From Adiantum capillus-veneris (taxonomy: Eukaryota; Streptophyta; Polypodiopsida; Polypodiales; Pteridaceae): a stretch of DNA of 60,000 bases. The notes under the pieces were generated by a model, which saw nothing but the letters and a program-made list of their open reading frames with translations, ran no database searches and was not told the DNA's origin. Both the position numbers and the translations under genes were made by a program. The first letter of the stretch is position 1. The number at the start of each line of letters is the position of its first letter. Shown here one piece after another: positions 11,932 to 23,541 of this stretch. The stretch covers positions 49,074,098 to 49,134,097 of the forward strand of contig CM043962.1 in assembly GCA_014529385.2 (NCBI GenBank). Direction: 5' to 3'.

Positions 11932-13590
11932 CGGTACAAATCAATGGTGAAGAAGGTACATCCTTCTCTCCTAACAACGACACATGTGTGCCATGGGATT
12001 CAAAATTCAAGTTGTTGTGCTCATAGCTACGCTTCAGTGATGGTCCTAGGCTATGCAACCATTGTCTACCAAGGACCACGTCTACCCTTTCTATGTTCAT
12101 AACCTGAAGATCCAAGCATGTGGAGTAAGCTTGTACTTCCAACGGAACAGCTCGGCATTGAGTATCCCAAATTTTGGTATCATGTCCATTCATCATTGCT
12201 ACCTTGTAGCGGTGGGTACTTGGAGTTTGAGGCAATTTGAGTTTTTTCACCAATTCATAATTGATGAAATTGTGAGTAGCACCGTCATCTACCAAGATGC
12301 ACACCTTGTGGCCTTGCAGAGATCTGTGCATACGTACTAACTCATGTGGTCCAAAGGTTTGTTGCCACATGGAAGCTGTGAGACAACATTCATGTACCAC
12401 CTCGATGTGTGTTACTTCCATTGTAGAGAATTGTGAGGAAGACTCAAGAGGTAGCAGTTGCACTGTGTGCACTGCTTTCTCCTTGCCATGAGCAGCAGAT
12501 TTCCCCTTGGGACAATCCTTTTTGCCATGACCGCTTCCTAAACATTGAAAACGTAATTTCTCTTTCTTAGCTTTATCAAAGTCCTCAGGAGAGAGAGGAC
12601 CTCTGGACCCCTTGGGTTTTTTAGATGCATCTGAATTGGCTACTATAAATTTCCTTTTATTGTGCCCATACTGAGTGCGTGTATTACCATGTGTATTAGC
12701 AGACACGTGAATATTATGTGCTTTCTTTTCATTTGGATCATCATAAATATGTGCTTTCACTATGGATTCCTCAAGTGTTTTAGGGTCTTGGGTCTTGACG
12801 AACTTCTTAAGCTCTGGTGTCATACCACGTATAAACCCCCATACTTGTTGAAAGTTATCTAAGCCTTCCAACTTGAGGATAACATCCCGATAGTGTGATA
12901 TATATTCAAACAATGATGGGTATTGGCGCATGGAACATGTGTCCCAAGCCGTCCAATTCCAATCTACCTCATTTGTAGGCAAAAATTCTTTGCTAAACAT
13001 AGCTTCAAAAGCTGCCCAACTTTATGGTATGATATTCTTCTCCTCGAGAGATATCCACCATTTGTAGGCCTTGCCTTCTAGAGTTAAGCTCGTTTGCAGA
13101 GCTCTGACTGTGTCTGGAGAACGCCGTAAGGCGTGAATTCCATCCCACTTGCTGAGAAAGATATTCATTGCATCCTTATTGCAGTCTTGGTCTTCTCCCT
13201 TAAAAATCGCTGGTTTGGTGTTTTTCAACAACTCATCCACCTCTTTTGCAGTGAGAGTGTGCAAAGTATCAGAGTTGGGCCTTGCCCTTGTGTAGCAACG
13301 TGCTCATGCATGTGCGTGTCAGTAGGACCTTTGGACTGCTGTTGCATTAATTGAATCACTAATGTGGATAGTTTAGTAACATTTGCATTTAAAGCTTTAA
13401 AATTTTCATCCATGACTGACATATGTGTCTAAAGTGCACGAAATTCTTGAATGTTGAGCAATTCATAAGTGTCATCACCTCTCGTAGCGTCGCGGGTACT
13501 CTCCTTGAGAGAATCCGACCGTGGGCCATCATGGACAGGATCAGGCGTACTTTGCTCAAAATCAAAGGTCATATTTATATCTAAATCCAT
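11903..13590 (-). pseudogene. G3 gag and protease
   Basis: The start is set at ATG 13590 (MDLDINMTFDFEQ). Gag shows KAYKWWISLEE and WAAFEAMFSKEF with a single TAA between them (13022-13024), then a zinc knuckle FQCLGSGHGKKDCP in which the first Cys of the CCHC set is replaced or shifted. Protease follows with ILVDDGATHNFI (Asp-Gly-Ala where DSGA/DGGA is usual) and VVLGRQWL. A frame change near 11920 separates it from reverse transcriptase. Gag-pol order is normal for chromoviruses. Confidence 0.8.
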
Positions 13591-14123
13591 GGCGACAAAG
13601 TGCGGTGCAAGGAATAGTTAGAAAAATACATGAGATTGAGAGCACTTGGAAAGTTTAATTAGCCTTGATAATTCCGTCAAAGTCCATAGTATCCTGATGG
13701 AAATTGATCCAAAAAGTCCGCCATATAGGGAATTCCTTAATTCCTTGGTAGCCGAATCAATTATGCGTGTAACCGTTAATTGATTTTGGAAAATAATGGT
13801 ACTTTGAACTCCCGCCGAGATGCTTTGATTAAATTTTTGAGTTTCTGCCGATAATACACAGAAAATATGTGTGTCAAAGTGTTTGCCGGCCGTGTCGATA
13901 TGCCGAGCCTTGTCCGAGCCTTTTCGAATCCGCACACGAGGGAAAGGGGGGTACCCCACTATGGGTACCATCCCTTATATTTGAAAAAAAAGGCTTTGGC
14001 CACTAATCCCCAAGGGGTTGGGCGTCCGTTCAATGTATAAAGAAATAATCTCAGCGGCTATGGCCGCTTACAGTAGCGCGTGAGGGAGGAGATGACTTAT
14101 ACTTAGGCTCGGGATCTTCTTTC
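13591..14123 (-). other. Leader of G3, no 5' LTR seen
   Basis: This stretch precedes the G3 gag start but has no match to its 3' LTR and no tRNA primer site. The 5' LTR was probably lost when T1 or a rearrangement arrived. It contains TATA-like TGTATAAAG near 14033 and an A8 run; nothing codes. Confidence 0.5.
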
Positions 14124-16151
14124 GTTGGTGCAAGCAAAGTGTGTCGACCATAAAAAGTGGTACATGCAAGAGTATGCAGGCTAGTAGGTACATGGCAAAA
14201 GGCTGGAGTAGCTACAAAGAGCCCGGGTAGACTGGTAGCAACGGAGATGTATGCTTTATGTGTTTTTTTAGACCATATGGGCTAGTTATGATGTCTAGTC
14301 AAAGGGCTAGTTTTTGGTCCAAATGTGTAGAGCTTGAGGTGTTAAAGGAGCAGGTCCAAACGGCTCTATCATTGGAGCCACGGTGCCCAAGTTATGGCAG
14401 TTTAAAGTTGAAAGTGATTGTAGATCCGAGACAAATAGGGCAGGTGGAGCCATGGAGTCCAAGCCAGTTTGGAGTTACGTGTGTATAGTGCTTGATTTAT
14501 GGAGCCTACTGGCCTTTTCAGATCGGTGACCGGAGCTTTGGATGCCAAGATTGGTCAGTCGAAGTTTTGCCAGGGGCCGGGTTGGAGCCAGTTTGTCCAC
14601 ATTTAGAAATGTGCAATCTTGTGTTTTTTGAAGCTTGACGGGGTTTTAATATGTGGTGTACACTCTGTCAAGTAAGCAGGAGGTGATTGCTTATTAATCG
14701 GATGTCTGGACGATGAGATATGGCCAGTTGAATTTTGACAATCGTGGCGATCATAGGCGATCAGGTATTTTCTCCCATTTGGGCGCTTGTCATTCGAGGC
14801 CATGCGGGGGCGCGAATGCTAGGAGGACATGTAAAATCAAAGTTGGATATGCCAGGTTTGAAGTGGCCTTGGCGGCTCGATGATTGGGGTTGCTAGCAAG
14901 GAATGGCAGGTTTATGAAGTTGGGCCCAAAAAAAAATGAAAATGAGGTTGGTGGATTTTTTTGGGGATTTTAGGAGCCCTTGAAGGTGTTTACTAGGAGG
15001 CTGACACATGGCGGTGCAATGGAGCCACATGCGCACCCGAATGCGGGGTATTTGGCTAGGGGGGTGAGCCCTCATATGGACACAAAGGGAGAGGAAGAGA
15101 GCTCTCGCATGTGTTGGCTATGGCTGTTGGTCCCGACGGCGCTGTGTTGGCGTACTGGTGGTGCAATTGGCGCCCGTGGGCGTGCCTAGGCAGTTTTGAT
15201 GAGCACGACGGTGCTGGGGGATTGTACCGGCCAATGGCCATTGATGGTAATATGCTAACATGGCACCCCATGGGGCCTTGGTCACGCGTCCTCTAAGGGC
15301 TCACATCTTTTCAAGGCTAAAAGGGTGAGCACTGACGGCGCCCGTCGGTGCTCATGTCCCCCTTAGAGCATTGTTAATGTGGAGACTTGGAGAGTGCAAA
15401 TGGATGCCGAGGTCTCCAAGGGGGAGTTCACACAGAGAGAGAAGGAGGAAATTCAGCCAAGTGTCGGGGGCCTGCATGGATGCTAAAATTGGAGAATGGC
15501 AAGTGTGGAGAAATGAAAAACATGCTATCACGGACTCTAGTTGGATAGAGTGAGTCAAAAAACACAATTTTTCTCTTTTTTTTTTGCTATTTAAAGCCTT
15601 GTAAAAGGGAGTTCACACAAATTTTGAAGGGGTCTTTTCGAAGGTCAATGAAGCGGGAGGACCAAGGTTTATGGAGTTTCGACTTGCGGCTATGGAGAAG
15701 GTGCTAAGCCGGAAGGCTGCCAGATTCTTGTGTTGATCTCACCGATGCTTGTGCCAGCTAGGAGCTAGAATTGTATATGGTCGTACTTGAAGGAAGCCAT
15801 CATTATTGTGTATTTGGTGTCGATTCCCCCTACCCCTTCTCTTCTTTGTCGTGTGTGCATGTTTTTGGGTGTGTGTAGGCAGTGGTGTCCGCCTATGGTC
15901 TGTTGTGCACATAGTGGTTGAGATAGGCTTGTGTGTGGTGAAGGACCCAATTCAAGCTGTACAGTATGGTGGGCTTTGTTTGTGTTGTTGTATATAGTGG
16001 GTGTGTACAGTGGTGTGCAAACGATGGTTTGTCGGTGAATCATGTGAGTTTTTGAAGATGAACTCTAGTAGTTAGGGGTGTTGTGATTATCTTGGGCTGT
16101 AGAGAGGCAAGTTGTGTATGTTCTAGGTGTGTATCCCCTTCCCTCTTCCCA
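14124..16151 (+). repeat. 5' LTR of T1
   Basis: About 2,028 bases, alignable over its full length with 21493-23541. The first bases are mutated (CGTTGGTGCAAGC against TGATGGTGCAAGC). The end is CTTCCCTCTTCCCA, where the 3' copy has only CTTCCCA, a 7-base duplication. Several open frames inside are without family features and are not genes. A TATTTAAAG-like box near 15590 with a downstream start region may be the promoter. Confidence 0.85.
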
Positions 16152-16156
16152 TCTTT

Positions 16157-16174
16157 TGGTGCCCCCACTGAGGA
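16157..16174 (+). other. Primer binding site of T1, not the Met type
   Basis: TGGTGCCCCCACTGAGG begins five bases after the LTR end. It starts with the TGG needed to pair with a tRNA CCA end, but it is not the initiator-Met sequence used by the other elements here. I cannot name the tRNA from the sequence alone. Confidence 0.55.
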
Positions 16175-16359
16175 GCACACTGATAGATCTTGATTTGATG
16201 AAGAAGACACATGTTTTTGCGATGGAAAAAATGGCATCTCGAATCTATGGTCCTATTTTTTACAGGCAAGGAGAATCAAGTAGTGGATTGCTGATTTTGG
16301 ACTCTAAATGTTGTCCATACACATGCCAAATGAAGACAGCAACATGTAGACTTTTCCAT

Positions 16360-17453
16360 TGGTGATGCGGGGAAAAGGTAAGGTGTGGTACGATGCTCTG
16401 GAAGGCGAACCAAGGCAGGCATGGATGGCTTTGCGGGATCGGTTCTTGTAAGATTTCCGCAAGGAGACATCACCAACCAAGATGGATGCGAAGATTAAAT
16501 CCCTGAAGGAAGACGTAAGTGAAGATTTAAAATTTTTTTGGCTCGTTTTGAAGTGTGTTGGGCAAAGCTAGCGACATCAATCTAGCTAGCCAATGGTGAT
16601 TACTTTAAAGTAGACAAGTTCATGGCATGTTTACATCTGAAAGTCAGGGAGAAGGTGGATTTTGAGAGTCCAAGAAAACTATAATGGTGCAGTAGCAATT
16701 GCACTGTCAAAGAGCAGGAAGATAAAAAAGAAGATTGAGTAGGGCGCAGTAGGCTACGAGCTGGTGGCTTCAGCCCAATCCCAGATTTCCAAAGAGGTGG
16801 GTCAAGAAGATAACTAAGGAAACCGAGGAGTGGTTGTGGTGCTGCAAAATTGGGTAAGGACAGTTCAAGATTTGTCAGAACAAATGCAAGAGTTAAGGTT
16901 AAGTGTGATGGACAGGGGCCAACCAAGGGGAGGTAGAGGTAGGGCTAGACCGTTGCCTGGTAGGTGTTACAATTGTGGGGAAGAAGGGCACTACACACCA
17001 GATTGTCCCCAACGACCAAGGGAAAGAGGACGTATGTATCCTTTGTTTGGCAGAGGAAGATGGCATGGGCAGTACAATGGTCAAAGGGAACATGTAGCTG
17101 AGAACCCCGGGCATCTGGTTCAAGTTGATGGTGGTGAGGTCCAGTGGGTGAATATCATAGGAGTTGACAAACAGGAGGTTGAAGTCCTGGCCAACAAAAG
17201 GGCAAGAGCGGAGAGGGAGACAGATATAGAGAGGGAAACCAGAGCGCGTAAAGATAAGGAGAAAGTGTACATAGAGAGGGAACAACATGAAGCTAGCTGG
17301 AGGGGAAGGCATCGCAGAATTAAGCAAACAGACTTTCAACTGGAACGCGGCTACCCCGAGTATAATTTGGTAAGTGATATTCAAAGTCAAAAGGCTAATA
17401 TAACCTTTGACTTTGAACCCCCAGTTAAGAATGCAGTGGTCTATCAGTGTTAG
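16360..17453 (+). pseudogene. T1 gag
   Basis: The capsid part is in broken frames: WYDALEGEPRQAWMALRDRF near 16385-16450, then FRKETSPTKMDAKI with a stop between them. An open stretch from 16830 carries the zinc knuckle CYNCGEEGHYTPDCP (about 16967-17011), preceded by a Gly/Arg-rich run and followed by a highly charged Arg/Glu/Lys region (17160-17330). The knuckle is intact with all four ligands. Gag here would bind and package element RNA. Confidence 0.75.
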
Positions 17454-17572
17454 TGCCAGCCTCCCAAAAGGAAAGGGTAATGTGCAAGCAGTACAGAATA
17501 TGGTTTTGAGAGTAGGCAGTTCGGTTGATGTACTCCCTCTTGTGGATGCGATCATCGAGAAGCGGATGTAAG

Positions 17573-18036
17573 TGTAGGCTTACATAGATGGTGGGGCACA
17601 TGTATGTGTGATGATGGAAGCAGCCATGAAGGAGACATGTGTCAAGGCTGTGGTTATAACAAATGTATGGATGAGAATGGCCAATCATGCAAAGGCCAGG
17701 TGTCTGGGTGTTTCCCAAGACGTGAAGGTGAAGGTGATGGGTATTGAATATTTAATCAATCTTTTTGTTATGAAGGCAGGTGATAATGCAGACCCTATTA
17801 TTTTGGGAAGGCCGTGGCTTTTGGCAACTGGAGCCAAACAAGACTGGGGAAGTGGAGTGTTCACCCTATCCAACAAAGAGAAAGGGAGGCAAGTTGTGTT
17901 GGATTTGAAGACCAAAGAAAGCAGTACTCGTACTATGGTGGCAAAGGATGATCGAGGAGGTGATGGAGATATGACTACGAGCTACGAGTATGAGACAAAA
18001 ACTTCATATGATGAAGGCTATACAGACACTAACTGA
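17573..18036 (+). pseudogene. T1 aspartic protease
   Basis: YIDGGAHVCVM (about 17581-17613) is the catalytic loop with Asp-Gly-Gly. PIILGRPWLLATGA (17794-17835) is the family's second signature, ILGRP. The catalytic loop lies in the same frame as the rest of this open stretch. A Glu/Asp/Thr-rich tail links to reverse transcriptase and ends at a TGA before 18040. The domain is short but complete and could look active were it not isolated by stops on both sides. Confidence 0.75.
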
Positions 18037-18142
18037 TCAGGAGGAAAGTGAAGACGACATGATGAAGATTGATGCTGATCTATTTGGTGTCAAAGTGGAG
18101 GATTCTAAAGGAAAAACAGAAGAAGCTCTGTAGGTTCATAGT

Positions 18143-19640
18143 ATGAGTGTTAAGAAAGTAGCAGGTATGTTGAGTGAGGATTTATCCAAACAGGAGAAGG
18201 CAGACTATGTGCAGCTTTGTGCTTCTTACCCCAACTTGTTTGCAACGGAGTACAAGGATTTGCGAGGAGCCAAGGGAGTTGAGCACAAAATAGTTCTTAA
18301 AGAAGGGTGTAGACCAAAGGCTCGGAAGCTGAGGAGACTAGGTAAGATACAGAAGGAGGCCCTTTGGTAGGAGATCAATCAATTATTGGATGCAGGTATC
18401 ATATACCCAGTGAAGGAATCAGAGTGGGTCTCTCTAGTGGTTATTACTCCAAAGAAAAACGGGAAGTGTAGGGTATGAGTCGACTACAAACCTCTGAATG
18501 CAGCTACAAAACAGAACCACTACCCACTGCCGTTCAAGGACAAGATACTAAATCAGGTAGCTGGTCATGAAAGGTATTCGATTATGGAGGATTTTTCATG
18601 GTATTTTCAGGTAGGGATTGCGCTTGAAGAACAGTTGAAGACCACATTCATCTCCCCATGGGGATGCTTTGCCTATCACAGGATGCCATTTGGGTTAGTT
18701 AATGCCTATGCTACCTTTCAGGATTGGATGAACAGGGTGTTTGGACCTTACTTGGGCAGGTTTATCAGGGTTTTCATGGACAACATAGGTTGTTACAGCT
18801 CTAGAGTAGAACACTTGTTTAAGTTGAAGCTGTGTTTCCAAAGACTAGATGAAGAAGGGGGGTAGCTGAATCCGAAGAAATGCAAATTAGCACAGCCTTG
18901 AGTTTCACTATTGGGCCATGTGGTATCACAAAATGGAATTGAAGCCAATCTAACGAAAGTTAAAGCTCCAGTCCCCATGGAACCTCCCTCTAGTGCTCAA
19001 GGTTTGGCTTCATTCGTACATAAATTGAAATATATGTCAAGGTTCTTTTGGATGTTGTCCCAGTACATATACCCTCTCCAAAAGAGAGCCCAACTGGTGC
19101 ATGGGTTCCAATGGGATGGTGAAGCCCAGGAAGTGTTCGACAAGATCAAGGGAATCCTTTGTCAGTTGCCTTTAGTGTGTCCGCCCAACTAGGAGGACGA
19201 TTTCTATATTGCTATGACAATAAGTATTGTGGCCATAGGGGAAGTATTGTTGCAGAAAGTGGGAAGGAGCTACAAGCCGATTTATTTCGAAAGCAGAGTA
19301 ATTAATCTAGGGGAAGCAGCTTATACAGAAGCTGAGAAATGGGTGGTGGCCCTAGTCTTTGCTTGCAAAAAATTTAAGGTGTATCTCATTGTTTGTAAAT
19401 TTTATGTGTTGATGGATAACAATCTGTTGCCTAAGGTGGTGTTGCATCTAAATCCAGGGAAGTGGATCATGAAGTGGGTGATAGAGTTACAGGAGTTTGA
19501 GTTTGAGTTTAAGGTCAACCATACGAGCCGATCTCATTTGGTATACATTTTGGTCAACAAAGAAGATGATCTGTCAATCTATCCAAGCGTGCTGCGAGAT
19601 GAAGCCAAGGAAGAGCCTGACTTGGTAGGGGCATTTACCT
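18143..19640 (+). pseudogene. T1 reverse transcriptase and first RNase H
   Basis: The region shows YPNLFATEYKDL, VEHKIVLKEGCRPKA, VVITPKKNGKCRV, FISPWGCFAYHRMPFGL and the catalytic box as VFMDNIG. The family has two Asp there; the second is Asn (18782-18784), so catalysis is lost. RNase H follows with PIYFESRVI and YTEAEKWVVALVFA. Stops at 18368 (TAG), 18477 (TGA), 18862 (TAG), 18899 (TGA) and 19190 (TAG) lie in one otherwise continuous frame. Identification is secure. Confidence 0.85.
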
Positions 19641-20020
19641 TATGGTTTGATGGTGCTTTAGAGGGTGATACAAAAAGCTGGTGGAGGTGTTGTGATACGA
19701 GATCCTAGTAGCACAGTGATTTTTTTGAAGGCCTATGACTTAAAGAATGTCCACACCAATAACGAGGTAGAATACCTTACTTTGCATTTAGGCTTGAAGC
19801 AGTGTGTGGAGTTCGGCATATCCAGGTTGGTCGTGAAAGGTGATGCTTTATTGGTAATTAAACAGTTGATAGGCTAATAATAGGTAAATAGGGACTCTTT
19901 GAAGCATTGGTTTTATGCCATTAAAAAATTGTTGAAGTTTTTTGAAGAAGTACAGTTCAAGAATATCAAGAGGGAGCAGAATCAAGAGGCAGATCAGCTT
20001 GCAAGTGGTAAGGTACAGGT
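19620..20020 (+). pseudogene. T1 second (archaeal-type) RNase H
   Basis: LWFDGALEG starts a second RNase H fold, with GGGVVIRDPSS, TNNEVEYLTLHLGLKQC, RLVVKGDALLVIKQL and REQNQEADQLA. The Asp, Glu, Asp and final Asp typical of the fold are present. A frame change at about 19668 and a TAA-TAG pair at 19874 break it. Placement between the first RNase H and integrase is the diagnostic arrangement of Tat-lineage elements, where the extra domain was acquired from a host-type enzyme. Confidence 0.75.
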
Positions 20021-20089
20021 GCAGATCACATGTATATATGTATCTCCAGCCACTTATGTGGGTCAAGAAACCCAACGGGAGATTGAAAA

Positions 20090-21346
20090 CTTCCTAGGCA
20101 AGGGTCAGTGTCCAGAAGAATGGTCCAAGTTACAAAAGAAAAGAATCGTGCAGAAAGCTCGTAAGTTTACCTTGATAGGCGGGGATCTAATGGTTTATGG
20201 ATAGGACGAAGTGTTACAAAAAGTGTTGTACAAAGAGGAGATCGGGATGGTACGGCAGTACTGCCATGAGAAGAGTGAACATCAGGGTAAAGACCAGGTC
20301 TTATTTCGAGTTTTGTGAGCCGGTTTCTGGTGGTACGAGATGTACACTACTAGTGTAAAACATGTCATGAATGTCATACAATGGGAGAAAGAAGGCTAAT
20401 AGCAGAATCACAAGGGGCTATCCTAGCCCAAAATGCTTTTGAGAAATGGGGTATGGACGCCATCCGTCCACTCCCAAAGTCGTCAAGCGGTAAGAAGTAC
20501 ATTGTGGTAGCCATTGACTACCTTACCGGGTGGGTAGAGGCAAAGGCCGTGAAGGACGTGAATGCTACTGTGACGGCTCAATTTGTTTTTGAAAACCTTT
20601 ACTATCATTTTGGGGTACCATGGGTACTCATTTTTGATAGGGGACAATGCTTTAGAAGCAGACTGATGAAAGCTTTGGTAGAAAAAATGGGCATCCAACA
20701 CTTGTTTTCCTCGCCAGACCATCCTCACTGCAATGGTTTGGTGGAGAGTGCAAATGGACAAACTGTAAAAATGCTAACTAAATATATTTATAAGTAGGAA
20801 TCGGAATGGGAGGTGAATCTTGAGAAGTGCTTATGGGCGTATAGGACCTCATACAAAGTAGCCAATAATTTCACTCCGTTCGAGTTGGTGTATGGGAAAG
20901 AAGCAGTGTTACTAGTGCACACTCAATTAGGGGCTTTGAAGGGAGCTTGGCGGATCGATGCCACGTAACAGGCATTATGATAAGATCAGATTACCAACCT
21001 TGAGACCTTGTGGATGGATTGAGAGGCAGCAATAGACTATTATATGAAGCAACAGGAGAAGCGGATTGCAAAATTCAACCAGAGCTTACCAGACAAGAAG
21101 ATAGAGGAATGGGATTTGGTCATGAATAGTTATTTGGACTTTACCTTCCATAAAAATTTCAAAAAAAAAAGGACCGGTCCATATAAAGTACAAAAGGCTT
21201 TCCCAAACGGGACCTATCAGTTGGTGCGGACAAATGGTAGGCTACTTAGAAATTGGGTAAATGGGGTGCGGCTTAAGCTGCATTTCGACAGGAGTCTCGT
21301 ACCAAATGTGAACCAAATTTTGGGCAACCCACCTAGACACGATTGA
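20090..21346 (+). pseudogene. T1 integrase
   Basis: The zinc region keeps EHQGKDQVLFRVL and, after a frame change near 20350, CKTCHECHTMGERR. The core has GMDAIRPLP, VLIFDRGQCF and HCNGLVESANGQ, so all three catalytic acids (Asp, Asp, Glu) are present. The C-terminal module (21044-21346) has RTGPYKVQKAFPNGTYQL. No chromodomain follows, as expected outside the chromoviruses. Stops at 20200, 20317 and 20797 inactivate it. Confidence 0.8.
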
Positions 21347-21477
21347 ACATGATGGCCATGAAGTTTTGTACATATTGTATATATGGTCATGCTCTTCACA
21401 GCTTGTTTAAGTGTTAGCGTAGTGTTGCACGTTTCAAAGTTAATAAAGATTCCTTTTGGTTGAACATGAATGTTCAA

Positions 21478-21492
21478 CAGAGGGGTGGGCAA
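21478..21492 (+). other. Polypurine tract of T1
   Basis: CAGAGGGGTGGGCAA lies directly before the TGATGG start of the 3' LTR, 130 bases after the integrase stop. It is the expected second-strand primer. Confidence 0.75.
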
Positions 21493-23541
21493 TGATGGTG
21501 CAAGCAAAGTGTGTCGACCATAGAAAGTGGTATTATAGGCAAGAGTATGCAGGCTAGCAGGTACATGGAAAAAGGCTGGAGCAGCTACAAAGAGTCCGGG
21601 CAGACTGCTAGTAGCAACGGAGATGTATGCTTTATGTGGTTTTTTCGACCATATGGGCTCCAAGATGGGCTAGTTATGATGGCAGATGAAGGATGGTCAA
21701 AGGAATGGTTTTTGGTCCAAATGTATAGAGCTTGTGGTGTCGAAGGAGCAAGTCCAGACGGCTCATCAATCAGAGCCACGGTGCCCAAGTTATGGTAATT
21801 TGAAGTTGAAGGTGATTATAGATCCGAGACGGACAGGACAGGTGGAGCCATGGATTCCAAGCCAGTTTGGAGTTACGTGTGTATAGTGCTTGATTTATTG
21901 AGCTTGCTGGTCTTTTCAAATCAATGATTAGAGCTTTGGATGCCAAGATATGGTCAGTCGAAGTTTTGCCAGGGACCGGGTTGGAGCCAGTTTGTCCACG
22001 TTTGGAAATGTACAATCTAGTGGTTTTTGAAGCTCAACGAGGTTCTAGGATGTGGCGTACATTGTGTGAAAGTCAGCAGGAAGTGATTGCTTATCAATCA
22101 GATGCCTAGAGAATGAGATATGGCCAGTTGAATTTCGACGAACGTGGCGACCGCAGGCGATCTGGTATTTTCTCCCATTTTGATGCTTGTCGTTCGAGGC
22201 CATGCGGGGGCCCAAATGCGGGAAGGACATGTAAAATCAAAGTTAGATATGCCAGGTTTGAAGTAGCCTTGGCGGCTTGATAATTGGCAGGGAATGGCAG
22301 GTTTATGAAGTTGGCCCAAAAAAATAAATGAAAATGAGTTTGGTGGATTTTTTTGGGGGATTTTAGGAGCCCTTGAAAGTGTTTACTAGGAGGCTAACAC
22401 ATGGCAACGCAACGGAGCCACATGTGCACGAACGTGAGGGAGTTGGGGTATTTGGCTAGGGGCGTGAGCCCTCATATGGATAGAAAGGGAGAGGAAGAGA
22501 GCTCCCGCATGCACTGGCTATGGCGGTTGGTCCCAACGGCACTGTGTTGACATTTTGTTGGCACGACTGGCACCCGTGGGGATGCCTGGGTGGTTTTGAC
22601 GAGCGATGTTGGGGGGATTTTACTGGCCGACGGCCGTTGATGGTGATATGTTGACGTGGCACCCCGTAGGGCCTTGGTCACGCACCCTCTAAGGGCTCAC
22701 ATCTTTTGAAGGCTAAGAGGGTGAGCACCGACGACGCCCTCGATGCCCCCCTTAGAGCATTGTTCATGTGGAGACTTGGAGAGTGCAAATGGATGCCCAA
22801 GGCCCCCATGGGGGAGTTCATGGAGAGAGAAGGAGGAAAGCCGACCAAGTGTCTAGGGCATGCATTGATGCTGAAATTGGAGTATGGCAAGTGTGGAGAA
22901 ATGAAAAACATGTTATCATGGGCTCCAGTTGCACAGAACGAGCTACAAAACACAATTTTTTTTATTTATCTTTTGCTTTGTAAAGCCATATAAAAGGGAG
23001 TTCACGTGAATTTTGAAGGGTACTTTTCGGAGGTCGATGAACCGGGAGGACCAAGGTTTATGAAGTGCCGACTTGCGGCTATGGAGAAGGTGCGGAGCCG
23101 GAAGGCTTCCAGATTCTTGTGTTGAGCTCGCCGATAATAGTGTCGGTTAGGATCAAGCATTGTATATGGTCGTACTTGGAGGAAGCCATCATTATTGTGT
23201 ATTTGGTGTCGATTCCCCTACTACTTCTCTTCTTTGTCGTGTGCGCGTGTTTTCGGGCGTGTGTAGGCAGTGGTGCCCCCCGATGGTCTGTTGTGCACAA
23301 AGTGGTTGAGATAGGTTGTGTGTGCGGTGAAGGGGCTAAATCAAGTTGTACATGATGGTGGGCTTTGTTTGTGTTGTTGTATAGAGTGTGTGTGTGTGTG
23401 TGTATAGTGGTGTGCAAATGGTGGTTTGCTAATGAATCGTGTGAGTTTTTGAAGGTGAACTCTAGTGGTTAGGGGTGTTGTGATTATCTTGGGCTGTAGA
23501 GAGGCAAGTTGTGTATGTTCCGGGTGTGTATCCCCTTCCCA
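21493..23541 (+). repeat. 3' LTR of T1
   Basis: Runs from TGATGGTGCAAGC to CTTCCCA, 2,049 bases, TG...CA ended. It aligns with the 5' copy with many substitutions and small indels, for example an insertion near 21650 and a GT run at 23390. It joins C2 coding sequence at 23542 without a recognisable target duplication. Confidence 0.85.

Larger units (their letters stand above)
14124..23541 (+). mobile_element. T1, Tat-like Ty3/gypsy element with dual RNase H
   Basis: A 9.4 kb element: LTR 14124-16151, primer site 16157, gag, protease, reverse transcriptase, RNase H, a second archaeal-type RNase H, integrase, purine tract, LTR 21493-23541. The second RNase H between the first one and integrase is a known mark of the plant Tat lineage. 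All reading frames carry stops or shifts and the two LTRs differ by several percent with indels, so it is old and dead. Flanks show no target duplication and belong to different elements (G3 left, C2 right). Confidence 0.85.

Noticed and set aside
14980-15296. Open frames in the T1 LTRs
   Set aside because: Not conserved between the two LTR copies and without family features.
16899-17555. 218-codon minus-strand frame
   Set aside because: Antisense of the T1 gag region with its zinc knuckle; composition is the mirror of Arg/Glu-rich coding.
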